In this document: positions 18,745-26,326 of the stretch, one piece after another | Position numbering within the stretch: position 1 is the stretch's first letter | Layout of the letters: each line of letters opens with the position of its first letter | Source: Phycisphaerae bacterium | GTDB lineage: Bacteria > Planctomycetota > Phycisphaerae > Sedimentisphaerales > Anaerobacaceae | DNA length: 38,461 nucleotides | NCBI GenBank assembly: GCA_011776225.1 | Contig: JAABXR010000374.1 | Location: forward strand, 1-38,461 | Direction: 5' to 3' | Made by a program: the position numbers and the translations under genes | Notes under the pieces: model-generated | The model's input: the letters and a program-made list of their open reading frames with translations, nothing else | Database searches by the model: none | Told to the model about the DNA's origin: nothing

Positions 18745-18756
18745 GAAAGTAGTCAA
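18729..18756 (-). promoter_or_regulatory. Sigma-70-type promoter of the ABC operon
   Basis: Reading the minus strand, TTGACT (18756-18751) and TATAAT (18734-18729) are separated by 16 bases. Transcription would start near 18722, giving a leader of about 105 bases before the ATPase ATG at 18617. The boxes are five of six and six of six matches to the consensus, the strongest minus-strand promoter match found in this part of the window. Confidence 0.6.
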
Positions 18757-18842
18757 GAGGCTATCTAAATAAAATTTTTACCATCCCTAAAACAGATGAT
18801 CTCTTCAAATCCCAAGAAAAACAAGCATCTTGACTCATAAAA

Positions 18843-20735
18843 CTACTGTGAAAGAACAAATTCAGCCAAATCGCCAATCTCGCCCTTGGTCAGATTGGAT
18901 GTTGCACCATGTTTATCTCCGGGATTATACTTTGTCAGCACTTCTTCAATGGTCAGAGCCCGTCCATCGTACAGATAGGGTGCCGTCCGCCAGATTTCCA
19001 CCAGGGTAGGTGTGTCGAATTCCCGCCCCTCATCTTTGCCTTCACCTATACCTATATCGTATTTCTGCAAATCCGTATATAACGACCCCGTATGACAACG
19101 GACGCATCCGGCCTTTTCAAATACCTTCTGACCTCGTTTGGCCGATTTGCTCAGTTTGCCCTTGACCAGATAGGGACTCGGAACAGGTTTGAGCGACTTA
19201 AGATATGCATCCATTGCAAGCGCTTCCTCCTCCGGCCGAACAACGAACAGAATGTGCTTGATTCCTGTACGAACAGCCGCCTCGGCACTGTCACGAACAC
19301 CCGTAACCATGGCCGGCGGGGTCTTGTGCGAAAGAAGAAGGCTCTTTGTATTCTTGGGATTGCCTATACCATCGTTAAGCAGATCCCAGTTCATGCCGTC
19401 GGTACGTCCCTGGCCGGGATGACAGCTCGCGCAGCTATGCCACTTCTGAAAACAAATCGTGGCATCGTTAAAAAGCATTTCTCCTTTCCGTTCTTCGCTC
19501 AATCTCGCCTTTGGACCAAGGGACAAGCTAACAGTTTTAGGTCTCGGTAACTTATCCAAATCAACTAACGTCAAGCTGTCTGTAAAATATTCCGCTACGT
19601 AAACTTTAGAACCAACAATCGCAAGCGCGCGCGGGCCCTTGCCGTTAAGCATGATGCGATGTCGAACACCATAGAGAAAACTCAATTCATTCTCAACACC
19701 TGAAGATGTAGATAATGCCGAACCATAACCTCCGGATCCATATTGTGGTTCCCCCCCGCCCTTGGCCTTTTTTTCACTGTAAAAATTCTTAATTTTTTCC
19801 AGCAGAGCAGCCGTGTCGATAACGCTCAATTCATGAGTTCCGGCATGGGTTACACAAACATACTTACCATCTTTCGTGCAGCAAACACCCCATGGATTAG
19901 CGGCCCCATAATCAACATCGTCCAGAAGAACGGTATCAAACAGCTTCTTACTACTTACATCGATTATACTGAGTGCATTGGTATTCACCCATCCCCGTTC
20001 TAACTGTGTAGTGGGAACCGTATAGCGGGCAAGTATGTGAGAAACATATACATACTTTCCGTCAGGAGAAACAACAAGGCCGTGAAGACCTGTACTTCCA
20101 TTGGGCAGAGATATAGAAGCACCAACCTGCCTTGTTTTTGTATTGATAACACAAACCCTGGAAGCAACGAAGTCTGCACTTGCCGGCCCGTAGGGAAGAT
20201 GATTCCCAACAAAAAGCCACTTTCCATCAGGCGTAATATCAGCAGCGAACGTTTCACGCAATAAACCAATCCTGGCAATTTGCTTGTTTTTCTGAGTATC
20301 TATCACTGAGACATCATTATTGAAACGATTACATACATAGAGCGTATTTCCATCGCCGCTCAGTACAGGAGAGCGCGGGCTGTGTCCAACTTCAATGCGC
20401 TTAATAATCCTGTTTTTATCAGTCCTGATAACACACACAAGCCCTTTCGGCCCTGCACAGGTAACATAGAGGCGTTTTCCGTCAGCGGATAGGTCGAGAC
20501 CTGTCGGCTCGGCGCCAACAGCTATTGTCTTTATAACCTTACCCTTGTTGGTATCAAAGACCGCTACCTGCTCTGCGCTGCCATGAGCAATATACAACAG
20601 GTTTCCATTCTCCGATGAAACAAGTGCCTGTGGAGAAAGATAATCCACAGCGCCGGAACAATCCGTAGTAATGGGCGTAAATCCTGTCAATCCCAGTAAA
20701 ACCGTCATCAAAAATATATCTTTCATAAACTTCAT
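18843..20735 (-). CDS. YVTN beta-propeller protein fused to c-type cytochrome/peroxidase-like modules
   Basis: About 630 residues. A signal peptide (MKFMKDIFLMTVLLGLTGF...) is followed by a seven-bladed-type YVTN/YncE propeller (about 30-370; blades such as GKRLYVTCAGPKGLVCVI and GNTLYVCNRFNNDVSVIDTQ). The C-terminal half carries two heme-c motifs, CASCH (near residue 435) and CVRCH (near 543), with FDTPTLVEIWRTAPYLYDGRA resembling MauG/di-heme cytochrome c peroxidases. It is probably a periplasmic redox protein. I start at ATG 20735, where AAGAGGT precedes the ATG and the product opens with the signal peptide; the track start at 20813 adds 26 unsupported residues. It lies 34 bases downstream of a TIM-barrel gene and is probably in the same operon. 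Confidence 0.88.
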   Translation of the reverse strand: MKFMKDIFLMTVLLGLTGFTPITTDCSGAVDYLSPQALVSSENGNLLYIAHGSAEQVAVFDTNKGKVIKTIAVGAEPTGLDLSADGKRLYVTCAGPKGLVCVIRTDKNRIIKRIEVGHSPRSPVLSGDGNTLYVCNRFNNDVSVIDTQKNKQIARIGLLRETFAADITPDGKWLFVGNHLPYGPASADFVASRVCVINTKTRQVGASISLPNGSTGLHGLVVSPDGKYVYVSHILARYTVPTTQLERGWVNTNALSIIDVSSKKLFDTVLLDDVDYGAANPWGVCCTKDGKYVCVTHAGTHELSVIDTAALLEKIKNFYSEKKAKGGGEPQYGSGGYGSALSTSSGVENELSFLYGVRHRIMLNGKGPRALAIVGSKVYVAEYFTDSLTLVDLDKLPRPKTVSLSLGPKARLSEERKGEMLFNDATICFQKWHSCASCHPGQGRTDGMNWDLLNDGIGNPKNTKSLLLSHKTPPAMVTGVRDSAEAAVRTGIKHILFVVRPEEEALAMDAYLKSLKPVPSPYLVKGKLSKSAKRGQKVFEKAGCVRCHTGSLYTDLQKYDIGIGEGKDEGREFDTPTLVEIWRTAPYLYDGRALTIEEVLTKYNPGDKHGATSNLTKGEIGDLAEFVLSQ

Positions 20736-20769
20736 CTTTTTACCTCTTAGTATGTTTTCGATTCTGCGT

Positions 20770-21651
20770 CTATACTCTCGGCGGAAAAACGCCACGCAGG
20801 TACTTGGTATCATATCGTATACTGTCCTCCAGTCCCAGCGGCATTTTCACGCCTTCCATAACTATCCAACCGCGATAGCCGATATCATCCATCGCCTTCC
20901 GGACTTCCTCGAAAGCAATCGTACCCTTACCGTAGAGGTCGTCATAGTCTTTGGCATGAAACTCGCAGATTTGCTTTCCGAGCAGGCGTATCTCCTCATA
21001 AATGTCGTAACCGGCTTTATGCGAGTTAGCCACATCGTAATAAACCTTGACGGCGGGCGAGCCGACACGCTCGATGATATCCATGTGTTGCTCGGCACTG
21101 AGCCAGCTTTCGAAGCCGAGAAAAACGCCTGCATCTTCCGCTTTCGGCGCTACCTTCCTGAGCCGCTCGACGACAACGTCGGCCCCTTTAGGATCATTTT
21201 GCAGGTCACCTTTCCCGAAAAAGGCCAAAAGCACAATATTTACGTCCATCGCCTTGCAGACGTCAATACTCTCCGAGACCCATCTTTCAGCGCGAGGGTC
21301 GCTCTTGTAGGGAATATTATTGAGTGTTGCAAGGGCCAGCGACGCAATTTGAACATCATGTTGTTTCACTGCCTCGATATATGTCTTTTGCAGCTCAGGA
21401 TTACATAAAGGCAGGTCATTTTCTCCGCTTCCAAGGTCTACCTGCACGCCGTCAAGTCCAAGCCGCTTGGCCATCTCAATCGAAGCAGGGTTGGTCCTCT
21501 TGCCAATCGTCCAGTCGCAGACGCCAATCTTGAAACCTCGACTACTCGACAAAGGCCCTAAAGAGCGGCATGATGTAGTCAACGCAAGCCCGGCTATTGC
21601 TCGGGCGCTATTAACCATCATCTCACGGCGGCTCATAAGAGAAAACTTCAC
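20770..21651 (-). CDS. Tat-exported sugar phosphate isomerase/epimerase-like TIM-barrel protein
   Basis: About 293 residues. The N-terminus has a twin-arginine motif (MSRREMMVNSARAIAG) followed by LALTTSC, a possible lipobox. The body matches the AP-endonuclease-2/xylose-isomerase-like barrel: FKIGVCDWTIG, LGLDGVQVDLGSGE, GVFLGFESWLS, VKVYYDVANSHKAG, ICEFHAKDYDD and YRGWIVMEG, with His, Glu and Asp at the usual metal-binding positions. I set the start at GTG 21651, because GGAGG lies seven bases upstream; the track start at 21690 adds 13 residues before it. The neighbours (Gfo/Idh oxidoreductase upstream, propeller-cytochrome downstream) suggest periplasmic sugar oxidation or epimerisation. 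Substrate unknown. Confidence 0.85.
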   Translation of the reverse strand: MKFSLMSRREMMVNSARAIAGLALTTSCRSLGPLSSSRGFKIGVCDWTIGKRTNPASIEMAKRLGLDGVQVDLGSGENDLPLCNPELQKTYIEAVKQHDVQIASLALATLNNIPYKSDPRAERWVSESIDVCKAMDVNIVLLAFFGKGDLQNDPKGADVVVERLRKVAPKAEDAGVFLGFESWLSAEQHMDIIERVGSPAVKVYYDVANSHKAGYDIYEEIRLLGKQICEFHAKDYDDLYGKGTIAFEEVRKAMDDIGYRGWIVMEGVKMPLGLEDSIRYDTKYLRGVFPPRV

Positions 21652-21696
21652 TTTGACACCTCCATAAACAATTTGAAATAAACAGAGCAATCCATA

Positions 21697-22950
21697 CTAT
21701 GCCTTCAAACCTTTAAGATTTGCATCCAGTTTCTTCTTACTATTGATAATCTCTTTCCAGGTCACCTTCCGCCTCTCGTAGGCAGCGGTGCGCCCCAGTA
21801 TTGTAATAAGATTGCTCCGGACGCTCGGCGCAACCGTGGGATTATCGTAATTCTTATCTGTAATGTCCTTGTGGAACGTCGCGATGTTGGCAACGGCACC
21901 TTCTTTATATATCCCGGGACTCCTGCCGCCGCGATAAAAGTTCTCGCCGCGAATGATTACCTGGCCGCCATATTGAGTCTCGAGAACACCTTTGGACCCG
22001 AACATTCGATTTCTAATTCCCTCGGGCTGAGTACCATGACCATCGATTTGCCTTGAGCTGAACGTAATACCAACATTATTAGGATATTCAAATAGAATCG
22101 CGAAATGGTCCCAGCATGTACCTACGGGCCGTACCGTTCTCCCGCCGGTCCCCACCGCCCAAAGCGGTTCCTCATCCATTATCCAGCTCATTACGTCGAG
22201 CGTATGAATGTTCTGCTCTGTAATAATGTCACCGGAAAGTATCTTGTCCAGCCCCCAGGCCCGCAATCGATTCTCTGAATCCTCCGGCCCCTCCTGCCAG
22301 CTCTTGTACATACGCTTAAATGGACAATTCGCGTGGTAGGTCGATTCACCAAAAGTAAATTCACCAAGAGCCCCGTCATGGACGCGCTTTAGTGCCTCAA
22401 TATAAAACTTGTCGGCACGCGTCTGAAAATCAACAAGGAAACACAGCTTTTTGGCCGCGGCCTTTTTACCGCTGTCACCAATACTCAGGCACCCGGGCGC
22501 ATCCACCGCGATCGGCTTGGCGACATAAACATGACAGCCGGCGTCAACCGCATCGGCGGCCTGCTGAGGATGAAAATACGGAGGACTCTCAATCGCCACC
22601 GCGTCCACTTTTTCCAGCAGCTTGCGATATCCAAATATTCCCGTATAACGATGTTCATTGTCCACGCCCAGTTTACCGCCGCAGCCATCCACCCTGTCCT
22701 GGAAATAGTCCGCCACGGCCACAACATTGTACCCGCCGTGCTGAGCAAAAAGCTCTGCGATCCATGTCCCCCTGCCGCCGCAGCCGATCAATCCTAAATC
22801 CACCTTCGAGTTAGCTTCTGTCCCGCGAACAAGCTTGGGTTTAATCACGGCAAACGACAGTGCTGTAGCGCCGGCCCCGGTCATAAACCTGCGACGCGTG
22901 ATTTGCCCACGGCTTTTGCCTGCTATTGAAATTTTTCCACTTTCGGTCAT
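21697..22950 (-). CDS. Tat-exported Gfo/Idh/MocA-family oxidoreductase
   Basis: About 417 residues. A Tat signal (ITRRRFMTGAGATALSFAVIKP) precedes a Rossmann domain (VDLGLIGCGGRGTWIAELF, then VVAVADYF and VDAVAIESPPYFH). The EKP-like catalytic motif appears as HVYVAKPIAVDA, an A in place of E, as in many secreted members. The C-terminal domain (FTFGESTYHANCPFKRMY and onward) is typical of planctomycete oxidoreductases. Members use NAD(P) on sugars or inositols and some act as glycosidases. I start at ATG 22950, with AAGGAGG eight bases before it. It is the first gene of the operon, 45 bases from the TIM-barrel gene, and a candidate promoter lies at 23127-23155. Confidence 0.9.
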   Translation of the reverse strand: MTESGKISIAGKSRGQITRRRFMTGAGATALSFAVIKPKLVRGTEANSKVDLGLIGCGGRGTWIAELFAQHGGYNVVAVADYFQDRVDGCGGKLGVDNEHRYTGIFGYRKLLEKVDAVAIESPPYFHPQQAADAVDAGCHVYVAKPIAVDAPGCLSIGDSGKKAAAKKLCFLVDFQTRADKFYIEALKRVHDGALGEFTFGESTYHANCPFKRMYKSWQEGPEDSENRLRAWGLDKILSGDIITEQNIHTLDVMSWIMDEEPLWAVGTGGRTVRPVGTCWDHFAILFEYPNNVGITFSSRQIDGHGTQPEGIRNRMFGSKGVLETQYGGQVIIRGENFYRGGRSPGIYKEGAVANIATFHKDITDKNYDNPTVAPSVRSNLITILGRTAAYERRKVTWKEIINSKKKLDANLKGLKA

Positions 22951-23126
22951 TCCGTAATCCTCCTTCTTTGGTACTCCTGAATCTTGCACAACGTCGCATA
23001 CTCCGGAGCTATTCTAATCATATTAAAAATACATTATTTTCGGTGCCCACTTGATTTAAGGGGCTGCCCTCAACCATTGAATAATGAAAAAAAGCACCTT
23101 ATATAAGCATCAGCGATTGGAGAAAA

Positions 23127-23155
23127 AGGATACTCTTAATGACTCATGCAGTCAA
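23127..23155 (-). promoter_or_regulatory. Candidate promoter for the Gfo/Idh - TIM-barrel - cytochrome operon
   Basis: On the minus strand, TTGACT (23155-23150) and TATCCT (23132-23127) are separated by 17 bases. The transcript would have a leader of about 170 bases before ATG 22950. The -10 is only a four-of-six match. Confidence 0.4.
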
Positions 23156-23220
23156 GCATCATTTTTAAAGGTCAAAAACCTCATTTTCACAATACGATTG
23201 ATACGAGCAACAAAAAATCA

Positions 23221-23874
23221 CTAATAACTATATGGCTCTTTACCCTGCTTTATCCGGCTTTCCGTTTGCATCCGGCGAAGCGTAACCGTCATAAGTTCCG
23301 CTAATTCCTTATCACTCATGCTCGCGACCTCGCCGGCAGGTATCGCTTTGCCATAGCACACCTCAATCGGACCGGTTGAAAATATCTTCTTATGCCTCGG
23401 CCAACACTCAAAAGCGCCGTCAATCATAACCGGCACAACCGCCGCCCCGCCCCGCCGGCATAGAAGACCGAAGCCGGGCTTAAAGGCCACAATTTTTCCG
23501 TCACTCGTTCGGGTACCTTCTGGAAAAAGACAAACGCCCCAGCCTTCTTTGAGTTTACTAATAACCTTCCTCATCGCCGACAAATCACCCTTGTCCGGCT
23601 TGACCGGTATAGTATTGACTGAAGTAATAAGCCGGCCGAAAAACCAATTCCTCCACAGTGAATCACGGGCAAGAAAATACAAAGGCCTTTGCAAAGGAAT
23701 TCCGCAAAATACAGGATCAAGATAGCTCTGGTGGTTACTGATGAGCACAAAAGCACCTTCTTCGGGGACATTCTCGCTACCGAAAACATGCATCCGAAAA
23801 AAAAGTCTGCAAAAAATCCTGCACAATAAGCGTGCAAACCGAAACCATCTCATCTTTGCTTTCTCTTCAGGCAT
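23221..23874 (-). CDS. plsC: 1-acyl-sn-glycerol-3-phosphate acyltransferase (PlsC family)
   Basis: A 217-residue LPLAT acyltransferase. Block I NHQSYLDP (NHxxxxD) and block III FPEGTRT are intact, and KPGFGLLCRRGGAAVVPVMIDGA fits the last block. It would transfer an acyl chain to lysophosphatidic acid at the inner membrane, giving phosphatidic acid for phospholipid synthesis; substrate preference cannot be read. There is one hydrophobic N-terminal segment (about 12-27). A GGAAG site precedes the ATG. Its first eight bases overlap the end of the cytidylate kinase gene, so the two are translationally coupled. The gene order cmk-plsC is frequent in bacteria and supports both names. Confidence 0.9.
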   Translation of the reverse strand: MPEEKAKMRWFRFARLLCRIFCRLFFRMHVFGSENVPEEGAFVLISNHQSYLDPVFCGIPLQRPLYFLARDSLWRNWFFGRLITSVNTIPVKPDKGDLSAMRKVISKLKEGWGVCLFPEGTRTSDGKIVAFKPGFGLLCRRGGAAVVPVMIDGAFECWPRHKKIFSTGPIEVCYGKAIPAGEVASMSDKELAELMTVTLRRMQTESRIKQGKEPYSY

Positions 23875-24538
23875 TTTCTTCCACGAAACAAAAAAGTTTT
23901 TCTACGACCTCTTCGATACTCAAATTGGTGGTGTCGACAACAATAGCATCTTCAGCAGGCTTTAAAGGTCCGACCGCCCTGTCCTCGTCGCTTTTGTCTC
24001 TTTCTTCTATGGCTTTTTGTATCTGCTCAAGATTCTCACTACTGCCCTTGGCCCTCAATTCAATCTGTCTTCTCTTCGCTCTCTCGGCCGCATCAGCTAT
24101 AAGATAAAATTTTATATTGGCATCGGCAAATGCCACGGTGCCCTGGTCTCTTCCCTCGGTAACTATTTTTTTCTCTCTTGCTGCAAATTCCCTTTGCATT
24201 TCCACTAACTTTTCCCGCAGCCTCGCCGCCGATGCAACATATCGGGCATTGGCCGTAACTTCCTGCCGGCGTATCCGCTCGGTAACATCAACTCCATCGA
24301 TGCAAACCGCCATCCTGCCTTCTCTGACAGTAAACTGAAACTTCCGATTATTCAAAACACTAAGCAGCTTCTCCTCATCACTCATATCGACGCAGGCCTC
24401 AATTGCTGCCAGCGTAACCGCCCGATACATCGCGCCCGTATCAAGGAAACTCGCCCCGAGCCTCTCGGCCAGCAGCCGGGCTACAGTGCTCTTGCCACTT
24501 GCGGCGGGACCATCAATTGTAATAACAAAATTCGCCAT
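23867..24538 (-). CDS. cmk: Cytidylate kinase
   Basis: A 223-residue kinase matching Cmk throughout. It has the P-loop GPAASGKST near the N-terminus, then LGASFLDTGAMYRAVTLAA (the CMP-binding site) and EGRDQGTVAFADANIKFYL, equivalent to EGRDxGTVVFP of the family. The tail ends DTTNLSIEEVVEKL. It phosphorylates CMP and dCMP in the cytosol. The track start is GTG 24541; ATG 24538 directly after it is preferred. It follows the SpoIIE-type gene by 25 bases and overlaps plsC by eight bases. Confidence 0.95.
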   Translation of the reverse strand: MANFVITIDGPAASGKSTVARLLAERLGASFLDTGAMYRAVTLAAIEACVDMSDEEKLLSVLNNRKFQFTVREGRMAVCIDGVDVTERIRRQEVTANARYVASAARLREKLVEMQREFAAREKKIVTEGRDQGTVAFADANIKFYLIADAAERAKRRQIELRAKGSSENLEQIQKAIEERDKSDEDRAVGPLKPAEDAIVVDTTNLSIEEVVEKLFCFVEENA

Positions 24539-24563
24539 CACAAAAAATAATCTACTTCATAAC

Positions 24564-25841
24564 CTACGGCTTTACCGGCTTGCCGACTTTGACACCAATA
24601 ATACTCGTATCATCACGCTGACTGGCAAGTCCCACAAAACGCCTTCTATACCCTAAGATACTTTTAACCATCTGCTCCGCGGAACCTTCAGTAAACATCT
24701 TCGCAGTTTCGAACAGCCTCTCCTTGCCCCAGAACTCACCGTCAAAGTTGGCTGCGTCAACCAGTCCATCTGTATAGAACAGCAAATAATCGCCGTCTTT
24801 TAGTCCGACGGTTTCAATTTCGTACTCGGCTTGTGGATCAACACCGAGTACAAGCCCCCCCTTTTGCAATTCCATAACTTGCCCCTCTCGTATCAGCATC
24901 GTTGGCTGGTGTCCGCAATTACAATAGGATACTGTCATTTCTCCAACGCAAATAACCGCAAAAAAGAACGTGATAAACTCTCCATCCCTGCATTCACCAC
25001 AAGCCAGCTTATTTATTTTATTAATAATATCTTCAGGCGCAACATTTTTGGAAGTCTCAGTGTCAGCGTAAGCCTGCACGGCACCTCGAAACGAACTCAT
25101 CATAAGCGCAGCAGGAATCCCTTTGCCTATCACATCGGCAATCGCAACAATAATACAGTCGTCACCTATTTGATGAAAATTGTAAAGGTCGCCGCCGATA
25201 TCATAACAGGGAATATAGGCAGCCGCTAAATCTAAACCCGGCACCAGCGGAGCCTTCTCAGGAATCATTCTACGCTGAACAATCCCCGCTAAACGCATCT
25301 GTTCGGCGATACGGGCCCCTTCAATTGCCTCCGAATACAGCTTGGCGTTTGTTATCGCAACTGCACACTGAGAAGCTACCGCTCTGGCAATACCAACATC
25401 ATCATGGTCAAAGTGTTTGGGCTTTGGACTATAAAGTCGAAGCACGCCGATTGCTTCACCCTTGAATTGCATCACAACGGTAAGCTGGCTGACAAGACCC
25501 TCTCTGATTGTCGCCTCTTTATATTTCACCCGCCCATCAATCCGCATATCATCCAGAACCACCGCTTCGCCCGCAAACGCAGCCTTAACCACCGGGTCAT
25601 TTTTTGAAACAACTCCCTTGTTACGGTATTCTTCGCTAAGCCCGTACGTACTTCGCATCTTCAAATCGCCCGCATCTTCATCCAGAAGACGAATCGAGCA
25701 GGCCTTGACGCCGGTTATCTTAACAGCCGCTTCCGCCAGCTTATCCAGAACCTCCTGAAGCGAAACATCACCCGCTACAAGCGTCGTAAGCTGATAAATC
25801 TGCTCGTCTCTCTCTATTTGTTGTTTTGTACTTCTTTCCAT
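24564..25841 (-). CDS. GAF domain-containing SpoIIE-type PP2C serine phosphatase
   Basis: A 425-residue cytosolic protein. A short N-terminal helix leads to a GAF sensor domain (about 15-165, VTGVKACSIRLLDED region and GEAIGVLRLYSP). A coiled helix (about 166-195) connects it to a PPM/SpoIIE catalytic domain (about 195-420). Metal-binding and core motifs are present: YDIGGDLYNF, ADVIGKGIPAALMMSSFRG, LLFYTDGLVDA and QRDDTSIIGVKV. RsbU/SpoIIE-type phosphatases dephosphorylate anti-sigma antagonist (STAS) proteins and so start stress sigma responses, but no STAS or anti-sigma kinase is in this window. It heads an operon with cmk and plsC, and a promoter is seen upstream. Confidence 0.92.
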   Translation of the reverse strand: MERSTKQQIERDEQIYQLTTLVAGDVSLQEVLDKLAEAAVKITGVKACSIRLLDEDAGDLKMRSTYGLSEEYRNKGVVSKNDPVVKAAFAGEAVVLDDMRIDGRVKYKEATIREGLVSQLTVVMQFKGEAIGVLRLYSPKPKHFDHDDVGIARAVASQCAVAITNAKLYSEAIEGARIAEQMRLAGIVQRRMIPEKAPLVPGLDLAAAYIPCYDIGGDLYNFHQIGDDCIIVAIADVIGKGIPAALMMSSFRGAVQAYADTETSKNVAPEDIINKINKLACGECRDGEFITFFFAVICVGEMTVSYCNCGHQPTMLIREGQVMELQKGGLVLGVDPQAEYEIETVGLKDGDYLLFYTDGLVDAANFDGEFWGKERLFETAKMFTEGSAEQMVKSILGYRRRFVGLASQRDDTSIIGVKVGKPVKP

Positions 25842-25868
25842 AATTAGCAGGCACTTCCGAAACAGCGG

Positions 25869-25897
25869 ATTATACTCGAATTTATGCCCGCAGTGAA
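25869..25897 (-). promoter_or_regulatory. Promoter for the GAF-SpoIIE/cmk/plsC operon
   Basis: On the minus strand, TTCACT (25897-25892) and TATAAT (25874-25869) are separated by 17 bases. The -10 matches consensus fully and lies 28 bases before ATG 25841, in the gap to the divergent acylphosphatase. Confidence 0.5.
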
Positions 25898-25977
25898 CCT
25901 TAATCTCTTTCGCTATTGCCTATAGCCAAAATACACGCTTGCAGCAGGAAACGACAGGGATTAATATAAAATGGAAA

Positions 25978-26253
25978 ATGAGCCAGACTGCAAAACATAT
26001 AATTTTCGTCGGCCGGGTACAGGGTGTCGGTTTTCGCTACACCGCTTTTCACATAGCCAACCGTCACAGGCTGACCGGTTTTGTCCGAAACTGTTCTGAT
26101 GGTACCGTGGAAATGCTCGCCCAGGGCCCGGTAGATGAAATTACTGCCTGCATACGGAACATCGAGGAATCCTTCCCCGGCTACATAAGAGAGAACAAAA
26201 TCGAAGAAATCCCCATCGACCCCCGATACAACGAATTCAAGATTACCTTCTAA
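25978..26253 (+). CDS. acyP: Acylphosphatase
   Basis: A 91-residue enzyme, the usual size. The signature VGRVQGVGFRYTAFHIANR gives the phosphate-binding loop and catalytic Arg; the catalytic Asn sits in GFVRNCSDGTVEM. The enzyme hydrolyses acyl phosphates such as carbamoyl phosphate or 1,3-bisphosphoglycerate. The track begins at a TTG (25939), which adds 13 residues of no family similarity. ATG 25978 gives the standard N-terminus, although its ribosome site is weak. It is a single gene between two minus-strand operons. Confidence 0.93.
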   Translation: MSQTAKHIIFVGRVQGVGFRYTAFHIANRHRLTGFVRNCSDGTVEMLAQGPVDEITACIRNIEESFPGYIRENKIEEIPIDPRYNEFKITF

Positions 26254-26265
26254 AAATCATCATCC

Positions 26266-26297
26266 AAAAACAAAAAGGCCTGCCAAAAGACAGGCCT
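26266..26297 (-). terminator. Intrinsic terminator of the ECF sigma/vWA operon
   Basis: AGGCCTG (26276-26282) pairs perfectly with CAGGCCT (26291-26297) around an 8-base loop. On the minus strand the stem is followed by TTTTTGTTTTT, the expected U tract, directly downstream of the vWA gene stop at 26327. On the plus strand no T tract follows, so it acts mainly for the minus-strand operon. Confidence 0.75.
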
Positions 26298-26326
26298 CTC
26301 CAATCTTTCACGTTAATATTTCACCG

